From Paraspadella gotoi (lineage: Eukaryota > Chaetognatha), in NCBI GenBank assembly GCA_051294375.1, contig CM119266.1:411132-475131 (forward strand): 64,000 nucleotides of DNA, read 5' to 3'. Below, in pieces: positions 1 through 11,484 of this stretch (the stretch's first letter is position 1; every line of letters begins with the position of its first letter). The notes under the pieces were generated by a model, which was given only the letters and a program-made list of their open reading frames with translations, was not told where the DNA came from and searched no databases. The position numbers were made by a program, and so were the translations under genes.

Positions 1-1704
1 AGATCTTTCAACAAAGCCACTCTGGCCGGAACTCACCAGCAAATCACTTTCACTGGCGCGCAAGGTGGGTGTGAGAGTTTTCAAAGGTTCGTGCTCTGAC
101 AGATCCAATAATTAATGACTAACTTTGACATTCTTAGGTCAAAAGCTTTGCTTTCTCCTTCCCAATGACATCATTCAGAAAGGTTCCGTGAAATTCCAAT
201 ACGACCCGAAATCGAAACATGTTACGGTAAGCGAATAAGTCCATCGTGTGCAGTTATATATTTAATATATATTCTAATACACTTTAATACTTACTATATA
301 TATAATTACTATATATATACTTATATATATATATACTTTACAATAATAATCTACAAACTGATAAAAACGACCTTAACTTAAGCGGTATTCTTCTTTCCTA
401 ACTTCTTTCCTCGGGTTTCTGTTTCTTTTTAGGTTGTGTCAACCGCCGGCGGAGAGACGTCATCTCCTCAGATGGCGTTCCCCGTTGTACCGTCGGGTCA
501 AAAGCCGCCGCCACCCATCATCCTTAGCGGCGGAAGGGGTGGGGCGCCGATCCCGAGGATGGCGCAAGGTGGAATCCCGTCCAACCCTCTAACAGCGCAA
601 CAAGGAAACCGACAGTGGAACAGGTTGGCATATTATTTATCAATTTTCATAACTAATCTTTGAAACTGCAGTTCGGTACCAGAATTTTTTTTTTCCGCCG
701 CACCCTCTCATTTACAGACAAGGTAGCCCTTCGGGACAGCAACGCGTACCCGTGGATCCGCAGACCATCATCCAGTGCTATATCTGCAAGGGAAAAGTTA
801 TGGCGCAGGACTTGCCGTTGCACGTGAAAAACGCTCACCACAACCAGCCGGAAAACGTGAAGCAACAGGCATTGCGCGCGCGATACACGACCGGCCCCAA
901 TATAGCTCCCAAGCCCTCTCCGCCGGTCATCACACTGGACGATTCCCCGCGAAAGCCATTCGGAAATCAGAGGTCCGGATCACAGACGCGGGGCGTGGTC
1001 GGTTCCGGTTCGCAAGCGGGAAGTTTGAGGATAAACCCAACGTTACAGGCCGGCAAGGGTGAGTGCTCGAAGAATAAATGTCGTTTTTAATTTGAGGATA
1101 TTTATAGATTATTTTTGTCCACCCTTAAAGATGTGTATAAGGTCTCAGTGATTGAACGTATTTTCTCAGGCACAATGAATCCACAGGCGCGACTCTCGCA
1201 AACGCTCAGCGTGGGATCGGGAAGCAACGGCAACGCTGACTCGACAGGAGGAATTTATCCTTGCAAATGGTTAGTTTTTCTGGTTAACACCTTTTGAGAG
1301 ATCTCTGACTGAACGCATCCCGCACATTCAGGTGTCCGGCCAAGTTTTACGCAAAGCACACCCAGTTTGCCCACTGCCTCAAGGAGCACTATAATCAGAT
1401 AATCAAAGAAGAGCGTGGAAGTTTCGAAAAGTTTCTGCAAGACTCGCAAAAAGTAAGTTTAATTAACGTAGTAGACTTTAGGTTTAAGGCTATTTTAGTT
1501 TCACGATTTTTCGGGATATAATAAATATTAAATAAATATAATAAATAATAGTAACCGAAAAACAAATTTATTTTGATTAAATATTTCCGATTTTCTCCAC
1601 AGATGACGCCCTCGTCTCGAAAATCAGAAAAGGGAGAGGACGGGGAGAAGAAGGAAACTGGGCCCGAGAGGAAGGCTGCCGAGGAAGTGAAAGCGGATGC
1701 TTAA
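1..1704 (+). CDS. C2H2 zinc-finger protein, 3' part of gene
   Basis: Open at the left edge. I join seven exons: 1-64, 138-226, 433-623, 718-1058, 1170-1269, 1332-1452 and 1603-1704 (TAA at 1702). All junctions are GT-AG and keep phase. The visible product starts RSFNKATLAGTHQQITFTG and has two cysteine/histidine fingers: CYICKGKV...LHVKNAHH in the fourth exon, and CKWCPAKF...HCLKEHY split by the intron at 1270-1331. Between them lies a Pro/Gly/Ser/Gln-rich, probably disordered stretch. The tail is short and charged, rich in Lys and Glu. Two fingers with a disordered linker suggest a nuclear regulatory protein, but I do not recognise the family and cannot give its target. The first exons lie outside the window. 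It is a separate gene from LIS1: stop codon, long 3' UTR and an AATAAA at 2432 intervene. Confidence 0.8.
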
Positions 1705-3343
1705 ACCGCCGTGCCCTCGCTAAACTTCGTCCTTCTGTCTCCCTAGTGACGTAAAGCTTAACACTCCGGCGGACTCTGCTTTGTATTTATTCGATTAAAT
1801 CTATTCCTTCCCGCTCTTCCGATTTAAAACCAACAAAAACAACAAGATTGGTTCGCTAAACTCTTTTTCGCGACTTGATCTGATGGTCGATTCATTTTTA
1901 GCCAAATATCCGAACTCAGAGCCCTGACCCCAACCCCCCCCTTCTCTTTCTATCCGGTGCGCTCTTTATCTAAGATTTCCTCGAAGTTAAACTGCGATGT
2001 TGCTTGTTGATGCGATGATATTTTACCATTTAATGGTGAACTCGAACTGTTGATAGGTAATCGCGTTTAGTGGTTGAACCAAGACAAATACGGTTAAGCA
2101 TGGGGACCCCTATTTTTATTTAAAAAACCATCAAGTGCACATTTTTAATATCCTGCGTTTTGAACTGGGAAATATCAACAAAAAGCTAAGACTAGGTTGA
2201 AGGACATTAGTAGTATATATCCATGGAGATTTTTTTCGTAATAATCGCTACAAGCAAGTACGCGAATGACCATCTTAATATTTATAACCCCGTCTATTGC
2301 TAAGACTACTGTATTGAAAAAGATATAGAATAACGGGGCTTTCTCGTTGTTTGTATTGTGAATTTGCCTGTAACACATTAACTCTTTTTGCCTTGATTTT
2401 TGTCCCCCATTATGATTGATACAAACTACGTAATAAACAATTGTATTCTGTAAAGTCTTTGGTATTCGTGCAGGATAACCTATAAAAATTATCTCATCCC
2501 AAGTTTATTTCTCAATAATTTATTCTGTCTGTTATCATTCATTAGTTCTTAGTTCTTGCAAAAGTTAAAGGCTACGTCAATCCAAATACTAGTTAGAATT
2601 ACAATATGAAAGATAAAAACGTAATATTTAGCTTTGTTTGATACATTTTAATTATGTTAACTTTGGTTGAAGAGCATTTTTGAGGTAATTACTATTTGAG
2701 CAGTAAGCGTTATTTAGTTTGATACTGCGAAATCTTTTGTTGATAAAAAAAGATGTCCTCCTCTTCGTCCAATTATAGATCTCTCTCTCTCTCTCTCTCT
2801 CAAAATGGTAGCGCCACCGCATTTCGTGCATATGCAGTTGGTGGTATCTCAGCGCAGACAAAATTAAAGAGATATGTTGATACTGATGATAGAATCCCCT
2901 TCGTAAACATGATCATTTTAATACGTTTTATATCTGAATAAACGAAAATCTTAAAACTAAAAGTAAGAATTTTCCGTTATTCTTTCCATTTCCTTAAAGT
3001 AAGATCTTTCTAAACCGATTATGGAGGTAACACCCACTGCCATTAATTTGTTCTACATTTAGTTGTTTATTTTGAACTTTTAGTTATATCTGTTCGCTAA
3101 AACATAAAAAACTCAGTCCAAGAAACTCGGGGACAACTGACGGCTTCGATTAAAGTCTCTTTCAAGACGGAAACTGAAGGAGGCTGCTGCACTGAGGAAA
3201 GGACCGTCTTCTTCGACTCGGCTCCAAGAAGAACCCTTCCACCGGCGAGACCTCGGCGCCGGTTAGGGCAGCTTTCCGGTGCTTTTTTTGGGAATCTGAA
3301 TGAGCGAGCAACAAGATTGGTTGCGTTACGAAACGTACTTAAG
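1705..3343 (+). other. 3' UTR and intergenic spacer; possible LIS1 leader exon
   Basis: No coding region seen. An AATAAA at 2432-2437 is a plausible poly(A) signal for the upstream zinc-finger gene. A short TC run lies at 2779-2801. From about 3120 the base composition becomes GC-richer and ends in a good donor (AAG|GTGAGA after 3343), followed by an acceptor TTTCAG at 3860-3865. This looks like a non-coding first exon of LIS1 spliced to the exon that carries its ATG; that is inference from splice signals only. Confidence 0.4.
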
Positions 3344-3909
3344 GTGAGAATGAGGAATATCGGCGTGATTCGCCACAGAGAATAAAAACAGAACTCGAAG
3401 TTACATCATTTTCATTCTGAGCAGAAATGTACATTACGTAGTCGGTTTGTGGTTTTTGCTCTTGAAATTAGATCAGTTTTAAAAATTAGCTAGTCTTTGT
3501 ACACTTTATATGAACTTTTTAATAAATTTGAGTTAACTAAGAACTGGGAATCGCGATCAGTGCCTCGCCGGTTCTTTCCGTCTCGAGTGTCCTTAAGACA
3601 CTGAAAAGGAATCTGTCGATATCGATCGATCTCATTGTTTCGACGCCTCCCGTCCGAGAAAAGGAATTTCCTTTCCATTTTATGCTTCTTTACTTTTTTC
3701 TTCGTTTGTTTTTGTGAACTATAAGTGTTGTTTTAACTTTTTTAAATATTTTTATTTTCAACTGGATTCACTTAGTAAACTGCACCAGGGGTAAATTACA
3801 GTACTTGCAAAACTTTGTACGTGAACACATGCATTTGAATTATATATGTTGTTCGTCTCTTTCAGCCAAAACCACAAATCCCCCAGCCCCTGATACACCC
3901 GTCGCGAGG

Positions 3910-6900
3910 ATGGTGCTGTCCGGCCGCCAACGCGAGGAGCTTAACAAAGCCATCGCAGAATACCTCGGAGCCAACGGGTATTTGAACACACTCAATGAGT
4001 TCCAGAAGGAGGCCGACATTAGTTCGAGTCAGGACGTCGACAAGAAGTTTGTGGGTGAGTGTATTTTGCTTTATTGCGGCTCGACATTAGCACTGCCATC
4101 AATTTACATCGCCCGACTTCCTGTCTCGGATTTCAGAGTACGGTCAAAGTCGAGCGGAAGGTATAAATCGCTAGTAAAAGGAAACGTGGTGTTGTTGCTG
4201 TGTTCTATCGTTATCTTTTATTTCATGACATCATTCCTTCTGCAGTGTCATTAAACATTTTTTTCCCCGGCAAGTTGCAGTGAGCAAAATGTCCTTTAGT
4301 TGATACGTTATTGAAAATTGCCTATTAAAAATTTATCCGGTTATCAATGCTTTTTTGGGGAGGATGTTTTTATATTTAATTTGATAATTTTTTGTCAGGT
4401 TTGTTGGAAAAGAAATGGACTTCCGTGATCCGGTTGCAAAAGAAAGTCATGGATCTCGAGCAAAAGTTAGCTGAAGCAGAGAAAGAGTTTTCTACAGGTA
4501 ATTAAAAAAGATTAAATATGATTTGATCTAAAGTTTTTACAAAGGTTGCCGTCGATTATCAATCCATCTAAGTAATGATTTTCCTTCCTTTTGTCTTATC
4601 CGCAGGCGGACCGACTCGAGAAAAACGGTCTCCTTCAGAATGGATACCCCGGCCTCCCGAAAAGTATTCCCTCGCCGGTCACCGCTCCCCCGTTACCAGA
4701 GTCATCTTTCACCCCGTCTTTTCAGTCATGGTCTCCGCTTCCGAAGACGCCTCCATCAAAGGTCAATCAATTGCTGTTTTACTTAGTTTGAAAGTTGATG
4801 TTGATATTTTTGGTAAACTTGTATCAATTGAATGAAGGTGAGAACTCTGCATCTGCAATGCCCGCTACAAACCTTTCTCGCTACTCGGTAGATTTTTTTT
4901 TTAAATTGCCACCTTTAAAATTGACGCTTTTTCGTACATCCGAAATGCACAGTTGTGCACATTGTTGCGAATTTTTTCTTTTTGAATCCATTACAAACCT
5001 TTTGTCGCAGTTTGGGATTACGAGACTGGAGATTTCGAGCGAACGCTAAAAGGACACACGGATTCAGTGCAAGACATCGCTTTCGACCACGCCGGGAAAT
5101 TTCTCGTCTCGTGTTCCGCCGACCTCACGCTAAAGCTTTGGGACTTTCAGGTACGATATATGGTGATGATATCGATTGCTTGATGGTGTGATTTCATTGA
5201 CGTGATGTTGCCACCGCGATTGCTTGCATCCATGCATTTGAAGGGTTGTTGAAAATTCTAACTTGATTATTTCTCCCCAAATTGCTATGGTTTCCTTGAC
5301 ATACACTTAAACATTTCAGAGTTACGAATGCGTGAAAACCATGCACGGACACGATCACAACGTCTCCTCCGTGGCTTTTGTACCTAATGGAGATTTCATC
5401 ATTTCTTGTTCTCGAGACAAAACGATTAAAATGTGGGAGGTTGCGACGGGGTAAGTATTGTCGATAACGCCGGATAATATAGAAAACGGTTATTTATCGT
5501 TTCCGAGTGAGGTTAATCTGACGAGGTATTATTTTTATATAAATCAATAGATTTATATAAATCAATAGATTTATATAAATCTTGGGATAGCAGGCAAGGG
5601 AAGACCTTACTGTCAGTAAAGTACAGGCCGGTCTTTCATAAGAGCAATGACAGTTTAACTTGCCGCACGTCGCCGTTGAAACGTTCTGCTCATCCTTCTC
5701 CGCAATATCGCTTTACCGTCGGCCTACCCTCCAAAAATGATTTTTCCGGCATTCCTCGCGCTCTTCGCGACGTTGCTCGTCCTTTCGTCGAGCGTTGAAG
5801 CCGGTGGGGGCGCAAAGTCTGATTCGCTGCCGATCGTGAGGAAAGACATGCTCGTTGACGAAAGCTTTCAACTGGAGTGAGACCGGAGATTTATTTTTTG
5901 TGGGAAAAAAGTGGGGGGGAGAAGGGGCGGAAAGATTAGAATGGTTTTAACGATGACATCCGCCCCCGCAGCAAGGGCGATGGCTCGTCGAAGGAGGTTC
6001 CGCTGAACGAGGAGGAAAAAGTCATGAGGATCTTGGACATTCTCGAGAAAAAAACGGACGACGACGATTGAAGGATAAGAGACGTGTTGAAGTCGGCGGA
6101 AAGATTTATTGCTAAAAAAGATTATATTTCGAGCATCCTAATTTTTCAGATGTTCCATAATTGTTACAAGCGAAATAAAACCTACCTGGTCCTGGGCTTT
6201 CTTGTTTTACAATCGATATATTTTGTCTTTAATTCTCAGGGTCGTGTTTAGATAAGGAAAAAGCTTGATTTTGTTATTTAATTTAGTTTTATTTTTGAAT
6301 GTGCATGAGATAATTCACTTACAATTTATCAGGTACTGCGTCAAAACGTTCTCCGGTCACCGGGAATGGGTGAGAATGATAAAACCAAATTACGACGGTT
6401 CGTTGATAGCTTCTTGCTCCAACGACCAGACTGTTCGGGTCTGGGTTACGGCAACCAGGGTAAGCGATAATTCTGGCCTAAAATATTGTGAATTTGAGCG
6501 CTACTAAATCGTATATTTATGCAGAAAATCTTATTTCTCCAGGAGTGCAAGGCGGAGTTGAGGGAACACGACCACGTGGTGGAGTGCGTGGAATGGGCGC
6601 CCGAATCGGCACACGGTCCGATCAACGATGCCGTCGTCGCCGACGCGACGACGACGATGACGTCGAACGACGTCGGCAGGAGCGGACCTTTCCTCATCTC
6701 CGGATCGCGCGATAAGACAATCAAATTCTGGGACATCAGCACGAGTGAGGAGGAGGGTGTTGTCCAAGGCGGAGACGGATTGCATATTTCGAGAAAACCT
6801 TTTTTTGTTGTCTCGATGGTCATCCTTTTTTAGTTGTTTGGAAGTCGACGTCATACACAATTCCTAGGGAAATTTACTGTTACTCACTACTACTATTTTT

Positions 6901-7523
6901 CCGTCGTTCAGGTGTTTGTTTGTTCACGCTCTCCGGCCACGACAACTGGGTGCGATCTCTCCTGGTGCATCCAGGAGGGAAGTTCCTCCTCTCATCAGCT
7001 GACGACAAGACCCTTCGAGTCTGGGATATCACCAACAAGCGGTGCACGAAGACTTTGAATGCCCACACCCACTTTGTCACGTGTTTAGGTACAACTACAA
7101 ATGAAAAGTGTTTGTTTCTGTGACTGGATTGACAGTACGGTCGAGGACGTCTCTGGCCGAGGTTTCAACCGTCCTTTCGGTCTCTGTTGGGTCAATTGAC
7201 GTTTCTTTTATTCTCTCTCTCTCGCTCTCTCTCCTCTCTCCTCTCTTCTGCTCAAAAGCCGACGCCGTAGGCCGCAAATTGTCGTCGTATGTTACTCTGT
7301 GTTATTCATTGTAATAAATATAATTCATTGTAAAATTGGTTTGCCTTCGCCAACGGCGCCATATTAAAAAAGTATGCGATTTTTTTTTGGTTTAAGAATG
7401 TTAGTCTGTCTCGTTATTACTAATTACAGCATTTTTTTTTATTCAACAGATATGCATAAAACGGCTCCCTACGTTATAACGGGATCCGTGGATCAAACGA
7501 TTAAGGTTTGGGAATGTCGTTAA
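3910..7523 (+). CDS. PAFAH1B1: Lissencephaly-1 homolog (dynein regulator, WD40)
   Basis: Complete gene. Exons 3910-4054, 4399-4497, 4606-4761, 5011-5150, 5320-5450, 6333-6459, 6543-6744, 6912-7088, 7450-7523; sum 1,251 bases, 416 residues against about 410 in vertebrates. The start [15 protein letters not shown] aligns with the family N-terminus. A LisH dimerisation motif lies at about residues 7-39, a coiled coil ([20 protein letters not shown]) at about 50-80, then seven WD40 repeats with signature runs such as [38 protein letters not shown] and the C-terminal [17 protein letters not shown]1 proteins bind cytoplasmic dynein and, in vertebrates, the platelet-activating-factor acetylhydrolase catalytic subunits, and act in nuclear migration and spindle positioning. 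The repeat 5-6 linker is longer and threonine-rich ([15 protein letters not shown]). Intron 5 (5451-6332) contains another gene. Confidence 0.97.
5528..5584. repeat. AT-rich 18-base direct repeat, about 2.5 copies
   Basis: The unit atataaatcaatagattt is repeated in tandem upstream of the nested secreted-peptide gene in LIS1 intron 5. Each copy contains a TATA-like core (TATATAAAT), so it could serve as promoter sequence for the nested gene about 150-200 bases downstream. Promoter use is inference. Confidence 0.5.
5737..6071 (+). CDS. Small secreted acidic protein nested in LIS1 intron 5
   Basis: Two exons, 5737-5876 and 5972-6071, joined by a GT-AG intron (GTGAGACC...CCCCGCAG) that splits an Asp codon. 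The product is 79 residues. Residues 1 to about 22 form a textbook signal peptide ([20 protein letters not shown], cut probably after SVEA). The mature part of about 57 residues is strongly charged ([32 protein letters not shown]) and ends in four Asp before TGA. There are no cysteines. An AATAAA signal lies at 6174-6179, still inside the host intron. Exon bases are GC-rich like neighbouring exons. The ATG, signal peptide, in-phase intron and poly(A) signal together make chance unlikely. I do not recognise a family; a peptide precursor or small secreted factor is possible. It reads on the same strand as LIS1, so its poly(A) signal must be ignored in LIS1 pre-mRNA. Confidence 0.78.
6174..6179 (+). 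terminator. Poly(A) signal of the nested gene
   Basis: AATAAA about 100 bases after the nested gene's stop codon and about 150 bases before LIS1 exon 6. Confidence 0.6.
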
Positions 7524-10500
7524 AAGCCGGGACAAGAAAAAAGATAAAGAGCGACGAAGTACGGAAAAATGGGCAAATGTTCTGCAAAACTGTTACTTGT
7601 GATTGAACGAGAGGCAGAAGCTTTTTCTCCTCCCCCTCCTCTTCCCCTCCTCCTCACCCCTTCCCCTCTACACTCGCAACAAATTCCTTTTGTTAACGCT
7701 AACCGTGAGAAGTCTAAGATGGGAAGGCAAATTCGCCAACTCGGGGCTAATGAATCATTTTCTTGCGCGTTTCAGAAATCGAAGTAGTATTTTAAAATAC
7801 TTGTATGTTCAATTTAACCGCAACAGAAATGTAAAAAAGTGCGTTAACCGAAGAACTTTATTCGACTCGCGCGAGAGCGTAGAGAAAAAGTTCCAGAAGC
7901 AACAACCGAGAGAAAAGCGTTGTGCTATAAAAATGTGATAAATTCCACACCTCGGCCTCTCACCCGCTTTTCATATATAACTAGTATATCTCTTTCTTTA
8001 TCAACTGTGAAGTGATTTTTTTTGGCACCATAAGCAATGGCATAGGTCAAAAAAAGCAGTCCCTTTTGTTGAACCATTCGCTTCCCATATTTCTTTCTTC
8101 ATTATGTATTTATCTTTCTCGTATTTTCTAAATTTTATTTTAAATCTTAAGAAAAACTACGTACTCGTTTCAAAAATTTGGTGCTTTCATTGTGTCAGAC
8201 GACGATAGTGGTCTGACAGTTACGAGATTGTCACATGTTCATTGGCCGACGCTGCTCAAATTATGCCTTACGTGACGGTTCCAAACTTCATAGTTAATAT
8301 TTACTAGTCAGTGAAATTTGTATATAAAAATATTAATAAATCATAACATTATGCCATTTAAATAGTTATGTTCTTAATTTATCTATTATAACGGGAAGAA
8401 CTGCGCAATTTTAATTTTAATTAGTTTTTTTAAATTATGGTTTTGAAGTTTAAACCGCCATGTTTTTATTTCTTTTTTTTTTTTTGTTCTGTTGCTAGTC
8501 ATAAGCTTGTCAAATAAAATGATTGCCTCATTATTCAGATTTAAAATCAGGCACCAAAATTTGTCGAGCCAGTACAGGTATAAGTTTTAGCGACGAGTCT
8601 TTGATGTGAAAGATTCAAAGGTATTGTCTTGTTGCCTCTTGATGGGCTTGATTCTATATTCAAATACTCGGAAGAGGGGCGGCCTATTACTGCTTTTAAA
8701 CTTATAATTTTGTTGTTAACGTTTTATAAAAAGGGGAAATTATTTAGTATTTATTTCTTTAACAAACACCGTTAATATAGGACTTTTTTAAATCGGCACG
8801 AAACCGGAATGACGCTACATATATTATGTAATAGAGTTGTTCCCTTTGAATCATTTTTTTAGCTTATTGTATTGCGTGTTCGCGTTAATTCATAAAAAGA
8901 AAAAAACACGTGTTAATTAATAATCAGCTGAAAGTTTTTGGGAGCAATTGTATAAAATTGGTCTTGGTCCAAATTAGCTTGTACACAGTTCATATACATC
9001 TGAAATTGTTTTCAGTGACTTTTAATGTGAATATTTTAGCCTGTTAAAAGTAGTTGTGTGCTCTTCCAGTTCTTCTAACAACAACAAAAAAAATATTTGT
9101 GCCAACTTTATTACCAATTCGTTTATTTTTTTGCCGTTATTGCTTTCCTTATACTTCTGTCAATCCTCTAAAGGTGAACCTAGTTTGCCCAGTAATTCAT
9201 AAGTTAAACGGTCCGCGCAAACGGACGGTGGCGGTGAGATGAAATTCGTGTATTAGGTTAGTTAAATTTTAGGTGGAATAAGTTCTCATTGCCATTTGCT
9301 CTGTACAAGCTGCTTCTGATATTGTGAACAAATTGTCGGTCCCTTAATAATGAACAAGTACACAACTGCGCTGTATTTTTAAACAAGTATTCGTTATTTC
9401 CGTTATCAGTACCATTCGAAAAATAAGTTAGCTACAGTTAATGGCGAGCTGAATTTAGATAATTTTAACGAGTTTAATACAAATTCCTCGTACGATTTTC
9501 GGAGAAATGTGAGAAATTCCGGCGTGATCCCGATTTTGGTCTCAGCTGATTTAATAAAAAATAATCAGCCGTAAATACTAAATTTATAGTTCGGTCCAAC
9601 TGCTTAAGGCTACGCAGAAAAGCTGTTATATTAAGTGCCGACTCTTTTGTTGCAAAGATTCAAAGCTTCTTCATGCCTTTGTAAACTTACCTCCTGTTTT
9701 ATCTAATCCCTATGGCATAGGCTATGCCGGCTCTTTCATTCCAGTCTTGCCCCAGTTATATTACTCTCCTGTTCTCCGTGGCAGAATTTTATTCCCTTCC
9801 TAATGGTAACCCCAAATCAGGTCTACTCCGGACCCTTTTTTCGTTTTTTTTTTTTTTTTTCGTACGCTTTGTGTTGCGACGTTGCAAGTTAAGATTTGAG
9901 ATAGGTTGAACCCTGCTTTTGTACATAACTCGCCGAACCAAGTAAATATAGCAACTTTTATCACCCTTTGTAGTTTTCTTGTTTATTTTCGCGACTGTCT
10001 ATTTCATTCATTCTCCCTTAAAATCCTTTCCTTAAAACTCTTTTCATCTCAATTCTTCTTTCTGCTCCAGTCGCCTTTTCTCGACCCCTTCTGTGCGCTC
10101 CCTTGATTCGTGAGAGAAGCGTCTTTCAAACATTTGGCCCCGACTTCTGACCAAAACGTGATGAGATAGCCAAGAAAAATCCGTTGCGTCTTTGTGTTCT
10201 ACGGTTTGAATCCTGACATGGAGCTCGTCAGACGGTCGACAATCCTGGTCGGCCTTGCCAACGTTTGCAGAGTTCTCGCTTTGTGTCCACCGTTTCTCGG
10301 CGCGTTAAATAGTGACGGGAATGGTGAAGAGGGACTATTGTTACTTGTACGATTCGATTTGACATGTGGTCGAGACTGGCCTCATTTTTCNNNNNNNNNN
10401 TTAATTCAATTTAAACACACTTTAACATAAAATCCGCTTGAAATCGAAACACGTTTCAGGTTAACCTTAAAGAAAAAAAAATCGAAAGACGAAATCACAA

Positions 10501-11242
10501 TACGAACACCACCAACATCGGCGAGAAAAGCAGGAGAACTGAAAAGACTTAAAACCGAAGCGTGATGAAATTGTGCACGCGCGCGCACAGCGTGTCAAGA
10601 CCAGAGGAGCGTCTTCGGCCTCGAGGTTTTCGTCCGTTTCCTTTCTTCCGTTTCGCTCCTTTTTCCTCCCTCAGTCCCTATTCCGCCCTGCAGTTGCCAG
10701 ACAGAGAGCTAGATTCGGAGAGAGGGAGAGAGAGAGACAGAGAGAGAGAGACCTCCCTCGCTCGCAGTCTCGCCGATGGTAAAGGAGGAAAGAAGCGAGG
10801 CGCGCTAGTTCCTTTAACGTGGAGGAAAAACGGAAGCGAAGCCGTCCGCGGTGCCCATGCGTGGGACGGAAACCGCCCACGGCTTATTTTCCTTTCGCCT
10901 CTAACAATTATTGTTGCCGAGTTTACAGATTGGAGGTTGTTTTATTGATTGAATTAATTGAATAAACTGATGTTTGAAACCTGAAAGTTTTAAGCGAAAA
11001 AAAATTTCTGTTTTCGGGAATGATGTCTAACTGAGGGATATCTCTGTTGTAAGATAATTACCCTGATTATACATGACATCGGTTAATATAGGTTCAGTGA
11101 CTTAATGGTTTGAAGGCTACTTGACTGGCTTCTTGGTATGACTAATGAACGAGAGGCTTACAATGTATTCAAGTATAAACCTATGAAAAGATAGCAATAA
11201 CATGTTATTATCTTAATGGATGCTAAAACTAAGTGTTGAGCT
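7524..11242. other. LIS1 3' UTR and gene-poor spacer
   Basis: No supportable gene. AATAAA hexamers at about 8335 and 8515 could end LIS1 transcripts. Short open frames here are in pyrimidine-rich or AT-rich sequence and have no family resemblance. A CpG-richer island with GA runs lies at about 10560-10880 and may be regulatory, but nothing specific can be read from it. Confidence 0.5.
10391..10400. other. Assembly gap (10 N)
   Basis: Ten undetermined bases. The true distance between the flanks is unknown. Confidence 0.99.
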
Positions 11243-11484
11243 AGCCAGGGCATAGTGGTTCAAAACCGACCCTTGTAATCCTAGCTGACTAAGGGATAAT
11301 TCTCTGAGAATATATTTCTAAACATAGAAAAATCAGCTGGAATCTGCTACAGATGTTTTAATGTGAAAAGGCAGGACGAAGCAAAACTTATAAGCAACAG
11401 TCTCTCTCGATAGAAGTAATAGACCATAGTCATATGAAATTGGTACATCAGTGCTGATATCGTTTGGTAGTTTCGTTCTTTTTT
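11243..11484 (+). ncRNA. SRP RNA (7SL)-like segment, possibly a pseudogene
   Basis: The segment at 11243-11300 resembles the SRP RNA Alu domain: GGGC, then GTGG in a loop, then CTTGTAATCCTAGCT with the conserved UGUAA block, then an AAGGG that can pair with TCCT as helix 4. AGGG at 11247-11250 can pair with CCCT as helix 3. About 110 bases on, CAGGACGAAGCAAAAC echoes the helix-8 CAGG...AGCA...AAAC motif, and a T6 run at 11479-11484 could terminate polymerase III. Against it: helix 2 and helix 5 do not pair convincingly and the helix-8 tip is too short. A decayed copy or a 7SL-derived repeat is as likely as a working gene. Confidence 0.3.

Noticed and set aside
10194-10430. 78-residue frame running into the N gap
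   Set aside because: No signal peptide, splice or family evidence, and the gap prevents judging continuation.
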